From: Planctomycetota bacterium
Lineage (GTDB): Bacteria; Planctomycetota; MHYJ01; WSZJ01; JACPWG01
Assembly (NCBI GenBank): GCA_016197205.1
Contig: JACPWG010000081.1
Coordinates: 1 to 64,000 of the forward strand
Reading direction: 5' to 3'
Length of the DNA stretch: 64,000 bases
How positions within the stretch are numbered: the first letter of the stretch is position 1; each line of letters starts with the position of its first letter. A model generated the notes under the pieces. That model was not told the DNA's origin, did no database searches, and was given only the letters and a program-made list of their open reading frames with translations. The translations under genes and the position numbers were made by a program. Below are positions 1 to 7,880 of this stretch, one piece after another.

Positions 1-494
1 CGGCAGCCCTGTCGGCGGTAGAACTTGCAGGCGCCGACGTTGTTATTCTGGGTCTCGGCCTTCAGCCGGCGGCAGCCCTTGGCGGTGGACCAACGCACCG
101 CCTCCCGAAAGAGCGCCGAGCCCACGCCTCGCGCCTGCCAGTCGGGTCGCACGCGGATGTCCCACAGGGACGCGAGGTCCGTTCGTCCCTCGAGCAGGAG
201 CAGGTCGGGCGTGTCGTAGGCCACGGCCGCGGCGCCGACAGGCGTGTCCTCGGCCCTGGCGAGGAAGAACGCCCAGCGGGAGACGTCGAACGTCTTGGGC
301 CAGTCGGCGGGCGCTTCGTAGGCGTCGTAGTTCTTTTCGAAGGGCTCGACCGCCGCCTCCTCGAGGCGGAAGCCCCCGAGCCCACCGTCCACTTGCGTGA
401 CGCGGAGGGTGGTGCTTGCGCGGAACGTGCTGGGCACGGACGCGTACTCGGCCAACTGCGCGGCCGAGGCGGCTTCGACGAGGAAGGGGGCCAA
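1..494 (-). CDS. GNAT-family N-acetyltransferase (partial, C-terminus off the window)
   Basis: Reading the minus strand from about 580 down to 1 gives one continuous frame without stops. It carries an acetyl-CoA-binding GNAT core: LWDIRVRPDWQARGVGSALF is motif A (V-R-P-x-W-x-x-x-G-V-G), followed by a conserved ETQNNNVGACKFYRRQGC segment just before the window edge. The enzyme should transfer an acetyl group from acetyl-CoA to an amine. The segment after motif A resembles aminoglycoside/streptothricin-type acetyltransferases, but the substrate cannot be read from sequence. No ATG or GTG suits the N-terminus. A TTG at 494 (MAPFLVEAAS...) lies about 12 nt after GTCGGAG and gives the usual family length, so I use it. 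The last residues are missing because the gene runs off the left end. Confidence 0.75.
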   Translation of the reverse strand, partial: MAPFLVEAASAAQLAEYASVPSTFRASTTLRVTQVDGGLGGFRLEEAAVEPFEKNYDAYEAPADWPKTFDVSRWAFFLARAEDTPVGAAAVAYDTPDLLLLEGRTDLASLWDIRVRPDWQARGVGSALFREAVRWSTAKGCRRLKAETQNNNVGACKFYRRQGC

Positions 495-582
495 TGCTGT
501 CGCGGCTCCGACGAGGGACGCGCATGCGCGTGACTTCCTGTGCTGCCAGGCCGGCGAGGTTGCGTCGCGAAGCAGGCGGAAG

Positions 583-1131
583 TCACGCCCGGCGAAATAG
601 CTCAACATCCGCGCTCGTGGCGATGACCAGTGTCTTTCCGGTCGGCGAAAAGCCGCAGGCGAGGTACTCGACGACCTCGTCAAATTTTAGGCGGACAGTC
701 CCCCGACAGCGAGCCACATCATAGACGCATGAACCCGGCGGCTGAAGGAAAATGGAAACCTGGGGCCACGCCGGCCATGCAACTTTGATCGACCACTGGT
801 CGAGCGTCTGAACTGGGAGGCCTCCGCCGCTGAGTCCCGCCACAGGAACTGCGATCCCTTCGAGCGGTCCGATCCCACGAGCGGTCATTAGGATCGGATC
901 AAACCAGCTCTCCGAACGCGCAGCATCGTGTCTGGCCACTCGCTCGCCGGTCGCGCAGTCGAACACTCCGCGTCCATCATGAGAGACTACCAGCAGCAAG
1001 TCCGTCCCGGGTCCGAAGCCGACCTCGGTCAGGCCGCCAGTGAAAATGGTCCTTCGGTGCATCCATGGCGAAGGCGGGCAGGTTGGCTTCATCTCAACCA
1101 ATCGCCGTCTCAGTTCTTCCTCGTACTTCAT
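583..1131 (-). CDS. Hypothetical protein, 182 aa
   Basis: I do not recognise the function. The protein is soluble with no signal peptide or membrane segment. It alternates short beta-rich stretches with Gly turns (FTGGLTEVGFGPGTDLLLV, then VVSHDGRGVFDCATGERVAR), which looks like one or two WD40/beta-propeller-like blades, and ends with a similar block (ACGFSPTGKTLVIATS). I chose the ATG at 1131 because AAGGGG lies 11 nt upstream; an upstream start at 1164 would add 11 unlikely residues. Composition is visibly less GC-biased than its neighbours. It lies just upstream of the acetyltransferase on the same strand with an 88-bp gap, so co-transcription is possible. Confidence 0.6.
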   Translation of the reverse strand: MKYEEELRRRLVEMKPTCPPSPWMHRRTIFTGGLTEVGFGPGTDLLLVVSHDGRGVFDCATGERVARHDAARSESWFDPILMTARGIGPLEGIAVPVAGLSGGGLPVQTLDQWSIKVAWPAWPQVSIFLQPPGSCVYDVARCRGTVRLKFDEVVEYLACGFSPTGKTLVIATSADVELFRRA

Positions 1132-1482
1132 GGGATGGGAAGCCCCTTGGCAGATGGCGCGCATGCATCCCAGCCGGCGAAACCGAGCCTGCCTCCTCCC
1201 GACTACGCGGTCAGGATCCGGCTGGCAGGGGACTCAAGCGGACCTTCTCGTTCGTGAGCGAGTGTGAGTTCCTTGCCTGATGCCCCTACCGCCACACGAT
1301 CGCGGAAGGACCCGGAGATCAAGCACTCGAAGACCCTAGAGTCCGGCCAGAAAAGGGTTCCTCCGGAAAGTGCGCAGTTTCCGGATGAGCCTTTCTTTGC
1401 AAGATCCCGGCGCAAGTCACTCCCTCGGCGAGGAAACCGCGGGAGTGCCTGAGCCCGAGGGACGTACCATGAACCGCGGGAC
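1132..1482. other. Gene-free stretch before the tRNA
   Basis: Apart from the tRNA terminator at its right-hand end I see no supported gene. Open frames here overlap the tRNA or lack coding character. Confidence 0.5.
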
Positions 1483-1522
1483 AAAAAAAGCACCCCGCGA
1501 GGTTGGGCCTCGCGGGGTGCTT
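1483..1522 (-). terminator. Rho-independent terminator of tRNA-Glu
   Basis: A perfect 14-bp stem (1489-1502 with 1508-1521, AGCACCCCGCGAGG) and a 5-nt loop are followed on the minus strand by seven T residues. It lies 11 nt beyond the tRNA 3' end, so it ends the tRNA transcript. Confidence 0.9.
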
Positions 1523-1532
1523 CGGAGCTGTT

Positions 1533-1608
1533 TGGTACCCCCACGGGGATTTGAACCCCGGTCTCAAGACTGAGAATCTTGCATCCTAGGCCGCTAGACG
1601 ATGGGGGC
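1533..1608 (-). tRNA. tRNA-Glu (anticodon CTC), CCA encoded
   Basis: The minus strand folds into a complete cloverleaf: acceptor GCCCCCA with TGGGGGT (G1-U72 wobble), a D-arm GTCTAGCGGCCTAGGA, anticodon stem CAAGA/TCTTG around loop TTCTCAG, and a T-arm with GGTTCAAATCC. The anticodon is CTC, reading GAG, the dominant Glu codon in such GC-rich DNA. The 3' CCA is genomically encoded (TGG at 1533-1535 on the plus strand). It has its own promoter (1676-1703) and terminator (1483-1522). Confidence 0.95.
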
Positions 1609-1675
1609 ACCGATGGGGAGGGGCTTTTGGCCCCACCGCCCGGAACTCCGGGCGATTGCCCTAGGATTGCACGGA

Positions 1676-1703
1676 ATTATACGGAGTCGCCCGGGCGAGT
1701 CAA
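1676..1703 (-). promoter_or_regulatory. Sigma-70-type promoter of tRNA-Glu
   Basis: On the minus strand TTGACT (1698-1703) and TATAAT (1676-1681) are separated by 16 nt, about 60 nt upstream of the tRNA. The -35 box overlaps the stop codon of the preceding membrane-protein gene. Confidence 0.8.
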
Positions 1704-2557
1704 GCGGAATCTCGCGGTGCGGATGCGCCGGATGCGGGCGGGCCCGCCGGCGCCACGCCGGGGTCGGGCGAGGACGCGCCGAGGGCATGAGGCTCGGAGG
1801 CTGAGACGCCGCCGAGCCCCTCCAGAATGGCGCCAATCGCAAGCGCAAGGGAGGACAGGATCGCGACGGGCGCGCTCGGGAAAGGCGAAGCACCGGGGAT
1901 CGCCAGCCGGAGAACGCGAAGGAGCATCTGGGCCGGTCCCACATCTGGGGCCTCCGACAACTCAAACCAGAGCAGCGTCACGAGCGCGGCCAGGCCCTGC
2001 GCTTGCAGCAGCGACCGACGCGCGTCCCGGGTGCGCACACGTTGGACGACAAGCCAGGCGAGAAGCACCACACCCTGGGCCAGGTCAAGGGGATGGGACC
2101 AGGCCGGCCACGCCGCATCCCCCGGGAAACCCGGCACGCCGTGGCCCGCGTAGAGCAGGAGCGAGGCGAAGGCCAAGAGGTCCAGTTCTACGACTACGCG
2201 GCAAATGCGCAAGGCCCGCCCGCCTGCCAGGGAGCAGGCGGCAAGGCGTGCGAGTATCAGAACACTCAGCAGGTAGGGGAGAATCCAGCGCAGCATCCGC
2301 ACGGCGTGCCCTAAGGGGAGCAGGACCTCACCCCCGCTCCCCACGACGCGCCAACTCCAACCCCAGTCTTCAGCCTGCCAGGCCTCTCTCAACGAGATCC
2401 GGAAGGCCCAAAAGGGGGACTCCGTAACGCCGCAGTCGCCGAAGACGGGCAGAAAAAAGGCCGCGGCAAGCCCCAGTGCCCCAGCCGCGCTGACGCTCGT
2501 CCCGGCCTGTCGCAGTCTGCGCGCGCTGATGCTCGGCACGAATGACTCCCCCCTCAC
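1700..2557 (-). CDS. Integral membrane protein of unknown function, 285 aa
   Basis: I do not recognise the family. Hydrophobic segments lie near residues 23-40 (ending ALGLAAAFFLPVFGD), 90-110 (LPYLLSVLILARLAACSLA), 122-140, 160-175 and 190-200, giving about five to six membrane spans, with a Pro/Ala-rich cytoplasmic-looking tail. The GTG start at 2557 overlaps the TGA of the upstream gene (GTGA overlap at 2554-2557), so translation is very probably coupled to the PCP_red-domain protein and the two products probably act together at the membrane. No transporter or enzyme motif is visible. The gene end overlaps the tRNA promoter. Confidence 0.7.
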   Translation of the reverse strand: MRGESFVPSISARRLRQAGTSVSAAGALGLAAAFFLPVFGDCGVTESPFWAFRISLREAWQAEDWGWSWRVVGSGGEVLLPLGHAVRMLRWILPYLLSVLILARLAACSLAGGRALRICRVVVELDLLAFASLLLYAGHGVPGFPGDAAWPAWSHPLDLAQGVVLLAWLVVQRVRTRDARRSLLQAQGLAALVTLLWFELSEAPDVGPAQMLLRVLRLAIPGASPFPSAPVAILSSLALAIGAILEGLGGVSASEPHALGASSPDPGVAPAGPPASGASAPRDSA

Positions 2558-3276
2558 ATGCCGTAGGCCTGCTTCACGTCGTCCATGATCGCGGAGGTCA
2601 CGACCGCCGCCCCGCGCTTCCGCGCGAACTCCTCGATCGCCTTCGCGGCCATCGAGCGCACGAACGAGGGGATCCTACGCAGGCGCTCGTCCGCCTCCGG
2701 CGACCAGGTGACGGGGGTTCCGGGGGCAAGCGGGGCCGGACGCGCCGCCGCGGGGGACACCGGCGCAACAGTGGACACTGGGGCGGCTGTTGCCACCGGG
2801 TCCGCCGGTGCGGGGGCGATGGGGGCGACTCGGGTGTTCACCCGATCAGGGGACGGCAGCGCGGAGGCGACCTCGGGAGCGGGTACGCCGGCCGACTCGG
2901 TCTCGGCCGCAGGCGCGAACCGCGCAGCGAAGGGGCACCGGCTCCCCTCGGGTGGAGCCCCCTCCGACACGCGCGCCTGTGTGACCGCCGCCGCCGAAAC
3001 GGACGCCAGGGCCTCTCGGGTGAAGGACGGCGGCCCCGCGCCGTCCGCGCCGCCGTCAGCCCCGCCGGCGGCGCTCGTCTCCGGACGACCGATCCGCACG
3101 TTCATCGAGCGCACGACCTGGGTCTCCATCGGGTTCGTCAGCATTGCAACCGCATGGCCGCACCGCGGGCACGCGAACACCGCGGTGATCGAGCCCGCCT
3201 CCGGCCCCTCCGATCGCTCCAGCCGCATCGGCTCGTCGCACGGGACACACAGAAACCGCATCCACGCGTCCTCCAT
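2554..3276 (-). CDS. Zinc-ribbon protein with C-terminal PCP_red-like domain, 240 aa
   Basis: The N-terminus holds two CxxC pairs (LCVPCDEP, then FACPRCGHA about 19 residues later) that should form a zinc ribbon. A long Ala/Pro/Val-rich linker follows (about 75-185). The last 50 residues (WSPEADERLRRIPSFVRSMA..., ending near IMDDVKQAYG) match the PCP_red domain, first seen at the C-terminus of light-independent protochlorophyllide reductase subunit B but also found alone in non-phototrophs, where its role is unknown. The ATG at 3276 is used; a GTG at 3285 is equally possible. Its stop overlaps the start of the membrane protein. The Mrp ATPase gene lies about 370 bp upstream on the same strand. 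Confidence 0.75.
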   Translation of the reverse strand: MEDAWMRFLCVPCDEPMRLERSEGPEAGSITAVFACPRCGHAVAMLTNPMETQVVRSMNVRIGRPETSAAGGADGGADGAGPPSFTREALASVSAAAVTQARVSEGAPPEGSRCPFAARFAPAAETESAGVPAPEVASALPSPDRVNTRVAPIAPAPADPVATAAPVSTVAPVSPAAARPAPLAPGTPVTWSPEADERLRRIPSFVRSMAAKAIEEFARKRGAAVVTSAIMDDVKQAYGM

Positions 3277-3316
3277 CGAGACCACTTACCATGTTCGGTC
3301 CAGTCGCCTCCGACGG

Positions 3317-3346
3317 ACGCCCCGCCTGAAGGCGGAACTACGAACG
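3317..3346 (+). repeat. Dispersed repeat family B, copy 1
   Basis: GACGCCCCGCCTGAAGGCGG followed by AACTACGAAC. The same unit recurs at 29199-29222, 49761-49790 and 49866-49892, and in degenerate form near 32459. It contains the short palindrome CCGCCTGAAGGCGG. The 3286-3649 stretch has no supported gene; it holds this unit and the MITE-like element at 3527. Confidence 0.8.
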
Positions 3347-3526
3347 GCGGCGTCGGCGTTCGAGGACCTTCGCCGCACTTCGTCGGCGGGTGACTCGTGC
3401 CCCGTTGACGAACATCGGGCAGATTCGTCCCCGGCGCAGCGGCGCAGTGGAAGCCAGGTGCCAAGTCGCGCGGGCCGGGGGCCCCCGCCCCCAGGCCACG
3501 TGACCGCACACTGGCCATGCGAAGCG

Positions 3527-3651
3527 AGTGTCCCGTCCACGTCGATGCCATGGGTTCGCCATGTAGACGCGGCGTCCTCGCCGCGTCCGGAAGAGGCAGG
3601 ATGCCGCTTCTACCTGGACTCCACTGGAAGTTTCATCCTTGACGGGACACT
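3527..3651. repeat. MITE-like 125-bp element with 11-bp inverted ends
   Basis: AGTGTCCCGTC (3527-3537) is repeated exactly inverted as GACGGGACACT (3641-3651). Between them is a perfect hairpin, GACGCGGCG-TCCT-CGCCGCGTC (3566-3587). The right end overlaps the stop codon of the Mrp-type gene. No protein is encoded. Confidence 0.6.
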
Positions 3652-4525
3652 AGGGTGTTCGCCTGAGCCGCTCCGCGAGGCTCAGGAGCGCCCGAGCACC
3701 CGGGGACTCCGGCCGCGCGAGGACCACGGGCGTGCCGGCGTCGCCGCAGCTCGCCACGGCCGGGTCATAGGGAATGCGCCCGAGCACGGAAAGCCCTTCG
3801 GCAAGGGCTAGTCCTTCGACGGCCGACGGCGGCCCGCCCTCCGCGTGCTCGCCCCCGAGCGAGGCGCCGCACCGGGGACACGCAGGCGTCGCCATGTTCT
3901 CCACCAGCCCGGCCGTGGGCCAGCCTCCGGCCCGCGCGAGGACGACCGCGCGCCGGACGGAAAGGACCGCGACCTCGGTCGGAATCGTGACCGCCAACAG
4001 CAGCGCGCCCGCGGGAAGCATCGCCATCACCGTCGGCACCCGGTCCGCGCCCGGCGGCAGGTCCAAGAGCAGCCAGTCCAGCTCCCCCCACGCCGTCTCC
4101 GCGAGGAACTCGCGCACGGCCGAGGCCTCCGCGGCGCCTCGCCACAAAAAGGCGTCCGCCTGCGTCGGCGCCTTCCAGACGATCGGCGCGCCGTCCTCGC
4201 CGACCAGCAAATCGGTCGAGACCAGCCGCACGCCGCAGCTCGCTTGCACCGGCGACCAGCCTGCCGGCCCCCTGTCGACACGACGGCCGCGCGCCCCCAA
4301 AAGCAGCGGGATCGACGGGCCGTTCACGTCGGCGTCCACGACGCCCACGCGCGCCCCGCACCCAGCCAACGCAGCGGCAAGGTTCGCGGTCACGACGCTC
4401 TTCCCCACGCCTCCCTTCCCGCTCATGACGACGACGACTCGGCCCACGCTCGCGAGCCGTGCCGCCAGCCGCCGACCCTGCGCCTCCACCTGCGCCGCGA
4501 CGCCCGACCCGCCGTCGCCTGCCAT
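3650..4525 (-). CDS. Mrp/NBP35-type P-loop ATPase, 291 aa
   Basis: This is a SIMIBI-class ATPase of the Mrp/ApbC group, which loads iron-sulfur clusters onto apoproteins in the cytosol. Visible features are the deviant Walker A MSGKGGVGKSVVTANLAAAL near residue 35, VVDADVNGPSIP (Walker A-prime), LLLDLPPGADRVP (Walker B/switch region) and a CPRCG pair near residue 215 where Mrp proteins have the bridging CxxC. The N-terminal DUF59 domain of many Mrp proteins is absent. The ATG at 4525 sits directly after GGAG; GTGs at 4543 or 4555 are alternatives. A longer reading to 4789 would translate the AT-rich repeat at 4558-4609 and is rejected. It may be followed by the PCP_red gene in one transcript. 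Confidence 0.85.
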   Translation of the reverse strand: MAGDGGSGVAAQVEAQGRRLAARLASVGRVVVVMSGKGGVGKSVVTANLAAALAGCGARVGVVDADVNGPSIPLLLGARGRRVDRGPAGWSPVQASCGVRLVSTDLLVGEDGAPIVWKAPTQADAFLWRGAAEASAVREFLAETAWGELDWLLLDLPPGADRVPTVMAMLPAGALLLAVTIPTEVAVLSVRRAVVLARAGGWPTAGLVENMATPACPRCGASLGGEHAEGGPPSAVEGLALAEGLSVLGRIPYDPAVASCGDAGTPVVLARPESPGARALLSLAERLRRTP

Positions 4526-4557
4526 CTCCGCGTACTTCTTCACCCGGTCACGCACCA

Positions 4558-4609
4558 ATTGAGATTTGAGATTTGAGATTTGAGATTTTGCAATTTGAAT
4601 TTTGAAATC
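4558..4609. repeat. AT-rich tandem tract, family E
   Basis: Repeats of a 7-nt unit, GAGATTT, then a TTGCAATTTGAATTTTG segment, forming an AT-rich island in GC-rich DNA. Similar tracts occur at 7582, 7826, 14924 and 47743. Confidence 0.85.
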
Positions 4610-4733
4610 GAATCGCAGGCGGTCTTCACTTGCGCCGGAAGCAACGCGGCTCCACGCGGCTCTCGACGGCTGTCCACTCCAGCCGTCGCCTCCCGCTCCA
4701 TCTTGCCTGCGCAACCGCTCTCCGCTCTCGCTC

Positions 4734-7286
4734 TCACTTCCCTCGCGCCTCCTCCAGCGCCCTCTTGAAATCCGCGTCCGCGGGGTCATCCTTCACCGCC
4801 CGCTCCCACACGCCCGCGGCCGCTGCGCGGTCTCCCTTGTCCGCCAGCGCCTTCGTCCACTCGAAGTAGATCGCCTTTCGGTTCCCCACGAAGCGCCTCT
4901 CCCCCGGGTCGATCCGCAGGGCGCGGTTGTAAAGCGCGATAGCCGCTTCCGAGTCTCCCCCCTTGTGGAGGGCAAGCCCGTGATTGAGCAGCCACCCGTT
5001 TCTCACCTCGCGCGACAGCGGATCCTTCGGATACGCCTCGGTCGACTGCACCAGCAGGCACTCCGCGAGCTCGGGCTTGCCTTCCTCCACCAGCCGCTCC
5101 GCCCACTGCTGTAGCGTCGCGGCCCGATTCCGCAGCACGTTCGCGGACGGCTCCCCTTCCGAGAGCCGCAGGCCACGGTCGTAGATTTCCAAGGCACGCT
5201 GGAAGTGGCCGCTCTTCGCCTCGCGGTAGCCCCAGTTCAGGAAGCTGGAGACCCGAAGCTGCTGGAAATCCTTGTCCTCCGGGTCGACGGCGAGCACCTC
5301 CTGGAGCGTCGCCACCAGTTCCTCCTCCTTGCCTTCCCCCGCCAGCCTGGCCATCCACTCCTGCACGAAATACGCCCGATTGTGACGGAAGAGGGAAACG
5401 GCGGGGTCAATCTTCAGTCCCGCCTGATACACGTCGATCGCCTCCCGTGGCTTCCCCTGGTCCCACAACGACTGCGCCCAGTCGTAGTACGCGCCCTGCC
5501 ACCACGACTGCACGCGCGCATCCTCGGGGGCGAGCCGGCGCGCCTCCGAGAGCCACGAGAGGGCCTTGTCGAAATTTTTCGCCTGCAGTTCCGCGCAGCC
5601 GAGCCGCCGCAGGGCCGAGGCCTTCCCCTCCTTCGCGAGCGCGGGGAGGCGCAGCTTCTCAGCCCCCTCGGACAGCACCTGGTCCATGCCCGGCGCGTCC
5701 CCGGCCGCGGCGAGGTCCATGGCCCAGCTCTCGTAGACGTCGCGGCCGACCTCCTGGAAATAGAGGTTGTCCGGGTCCGCCTCCATGCCGCGCACGAAGG
5801 CGGCCACGGCCCCCGACCAGTCCTTCGCCTTGACCCGCTCCACGCCCCACTGCTGGTACGCGACGATGCGATTGGTGGAGAGCGCCGCATGGAAGGGGTC
5901 GATCCGGAGCCCTTCCTGGAAGACGCGGGCGGCCTTGTCGAAGTCCCGCGCCTCGAGCTCGTGGAGCCCCCAGGTGTTGTAGGCCGCGAGAAGGTTCCGC
6001 AGCGCCGACGAGCTCCCGGGGTCGAGCTCGAGGGCCTTCACGTTGGCGGCGACCGCATCCGGGAACCGCCCTTCCTCCAGGAAGCCGACCCCCCGGTTGT
6101 AGTACACGATCGCGACGAGGCCGACGTCGCCGACCTCGCGTCGTTGCCGCGAATTCGGGTCCTCGATGTACACGAAGCCCGTCTGCTCCTTGAATTGTTC
6201 GAGGGCCTTCTGGTCGCGCAGGGGATTGAAGCCGAGCGGGGTCGTGGTCTCGACGTCGACGACCTGCCCGTCCGCGTAGAGCAGCGAGAACGCGTGGTCG
6301 GGGACCTCGATCGCGCGCAGGTCGAGGCCGAACGCCTCCCCTACGGCGTTGTAAAGGGTAGCGGACGAGACGCAGTTGAATTCGCGCGTATCGAGCACGC
6401 CCGTCAGATCGGTCCAGCGGCTCCTGTAGTGCGTAAAGAAGTTCTTGTGGAGCCACTCGAAAACGAGGCGTCCTTTGTCGAGATCTTTTTTTCCGGCGAG
6501 CGACACGCCCGCGCGGGCCTGCTCGACCAGCTTCTGGAAGACGGCGGCGTACTTTCCAAGGCTCTCCTCGTCGGCGCAGCCCGAAGCGATGAGCGCGGCC
6601 TCGGCCAGGCCGAGCGAGGCGAGCTTGCCGGTGGCGGCGGCGGCGAAGAGCTTCTGTTCGAGCGGCGTGCGGACGACCGGCACGAGACTCTCCGCGCGCA
6701 GCTTGCGGAACTTGTCGAGCTTGGCGGGGTCCTGCTGCGAAACGAAAAACTCCGGTTCGCGCGATACGACACCCCAGAGCTGGATTTCGTTCAACGTGGT
6801 GGTACGGCCGCCGTGGTTGGAGAGGAGCCGCACGCGGACGAACTTCGCGGGCACGTGGGGCAGGTCGAAGGACTGCGACTTGGGCTCGTTCGCCAGCTTC
6901 CAGCGGCCGAGGGAGACGAAGTCGTCGATGGGGCTGGCGAGGGAGACGAGGACCTCGAAGTCTTTGGCGCGGCAGTCGGCGGCGGAGACGGAGGACGGGT
7001 CGAGGCGGATGGAACGAAGCGCGGCGACCTGGTCGCGGTTGAACGCGAGGACCACGTCCTGGGGGAGCTTCGTGCCTTCGGCGGTGGAATAGCCCTCGTC
7101 CGTGGTCTTGCCGTCGATGAGGCGATCCGCGGTACCCTCGCCGCTCCCGCGATCGGAGGATACGGAGACGACGCGACCGCCCTTCGCGCGCAGGACGAGA
7201 TTCTCGCCTTCGTCCTCGGCCCGGAGACCGAGCGGCACGGCGAGGAGAGCGAAGAGAACCAGGAGTCGTGCCGACGCGCGAGTCAT
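4734..7286 (-). CDS. Exported discoidin / transglutaminase-like / TPR protein, 850 aa
   Basis: A signal peptide (MTRASARLLVLFALLAVPLG, cleavage near LRA/ED) indicates export. Residues about 26-175 form a discoidin (F5/8 type C)-like beta-sandwich (ADRLIDGKTTDEGY, KFVRVRLLSNHGG, LNEIQLWGVV). Residues about 265-375 look like the SirB1/transglutaminase-like fold, with a possible Cys-His-Asp triad in FNCVSSATLYNA (Cys near 303), VPDHAFSLLY (His near 328) and VVDVETTTPLGFNP. From about 395 to the end there are at least nine TPR units. The discoidin part may bind sugar or a surface ligand and the TPRs a partner; the catalytic activity is unproven. Start 7286 gives the signal peptide; an upstream start at 7334 is less likely. 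A good promoter lies at 7341-7369. Confidence 0.85.
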   Translation of the reverse strand: MTRASARLLVLFALLAVPLGLRAEDEGENLVLRAKGGRVVSVSSDRGSGEGTADRLIDGKTTDEGYSTAEGTKLPQDVVLAFNRDQVAALRSIRLDPSSVSAADCRAKDFEVLVSLASPIDDFVSLGRWKLANEPKSQSFDLPHVPAKFVRVRLLSNHGGRTTTLNEIQLWGVVSREPEFFVSQQDPAKLDKFRKLRAESLVPVVRTPLEQKLFAAAATGKLASLGLAEAALIASGCADEESLGKYAAVFQKLVEQARAGVSLAGKKDLDKGRLVFEWLHKNFFTHYRSRWTDLTGVLDTREFNCVSSATLYNAVGEAFGLDLRAIEVPDHAFSLLYADGQVVDVETTTPLGFNPLRDQKALEQFKEQTGFVYIEDPNSRQRREVGDVGLVAIVYYNRGVGFLEEGRFPDAVAANVKALELDPGSSSALRNLLAAYNTWGLHELEARDFDKAARVFQEGLRIDPFHAALSTNRIVAYQQWGVERVKAKDWSGAVAAFVRGMEADPDNLYFQEVGRDVYESWAMDLAAAGDAPGMDQVLSEGAEKLRLPALAKEGKASALRRLGCAELQAKNFDKALSWLSEARRLAPEDARVQSWWQGAYYDWAQSLWDQGKPREAIDVYQAGLKIDPAVSLFRHNRAYFVQEWMARLAGEGKEEELVATLQEVLAVDPEDKDFQQLRVSSFLNWGYREAKSGHFQRALEIYDRGLRLSEGEPSANVLRNRAATLQQWAERLVEEGKPELAECLLVQSTEAYPKDPLSREVRNGWLLNHGLALHKGGDSEAAIALYNRALRIDPGERRFVGNRKAIYFEWTKALADKGDRAAAAGVWERAVKDDPADADFKRALEEARGK

Positions 7287-7340
7287 GGGAGCACGTCCAG
7301 GGGGTAGTGGCCGAAAGGGCCGAAGCACGAGCAAGACAGG

Positions 7341-7369
7341 ATTCTACCGGGCGCGGGCGGACGTGACAA
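7341..7369 (-). promoter_or_regulatory. Sigma-70-type promoter of the TPR protein gene
   Basis: TTGTCA (7364-7369) and TAGAAT (7341-7346) on the minus strand with a 17-nt spacer, about 50 nt upstream of the ATG at 7286. Confidence 0.65.
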
Positions 7370-7581
7370 CGCTTTGCGCGCCGGACGAGGGGGAAATTCG
7401 TTGCCAGGTCGGGAAGGGAGGACTATCATCGCCGGCTCGCCGAAGCCGCATTCGATTCGGCAGCGACGTGCAACAGGCGGTGTCCCGTCGGAAGGAGGCG
7501 CCACCGAATGCGCCAAAGACGCAGAAGGCTCGGAACAGCTTTCCCCGAGGGCCGGCAACTTCAGCAGCTTCGGCGACGCCG

Positions 7582-7850
7582 ATTTCAAATTTCAAATTTC
7601 AAATTTCAAAGCTCAAAGCGGCCGCCCCGTAGCCGACGGACGCGCCCAGAATCCGTTGGGGCGCACAGTTGTACCCGATGTTCAATGAACCGAAAATCCT
7701 CAGCGTCTCTGCGTCTCTGTGTAAAAAAAAGGCTGACACTCCACGTGTCGCTCCCACTCCCGCCGACGTGGAGAAAACTCTCCGCTCGATCCTGGCGCTC
7801 GAAGTAGGAACCTCTTTGGCTCCTCCAAATCTCAATTCTCAATTCTCGAA
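7582..7850. repeat. Cluster of intergenic family-E repeats
   Basis: Three distinct tracts lie between two divergent genes: ATTTCAAATTTCAAATTTC-type repeats at 7582-7616, a CAGCGTCTCTGCGTCTCTGT unit with an A8 tail at 7701-7730, and a CTCAATTCTCAATTCTC unit at 7826-7850. The second is found inverted at 47816-47844. The rest of 7370-7880 has no supported gene. Confidence 0.8.
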
Positions 7851-7880
7851 TCCCCCTGCCGTCCTCTACGGAGACCCCTC

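Noticed and set aside
1203..1610. 135-codon open frame on the minus strand
   Set aside because: It runs through the tRNA-Glu gene and its terminator and has no protein-like composition.
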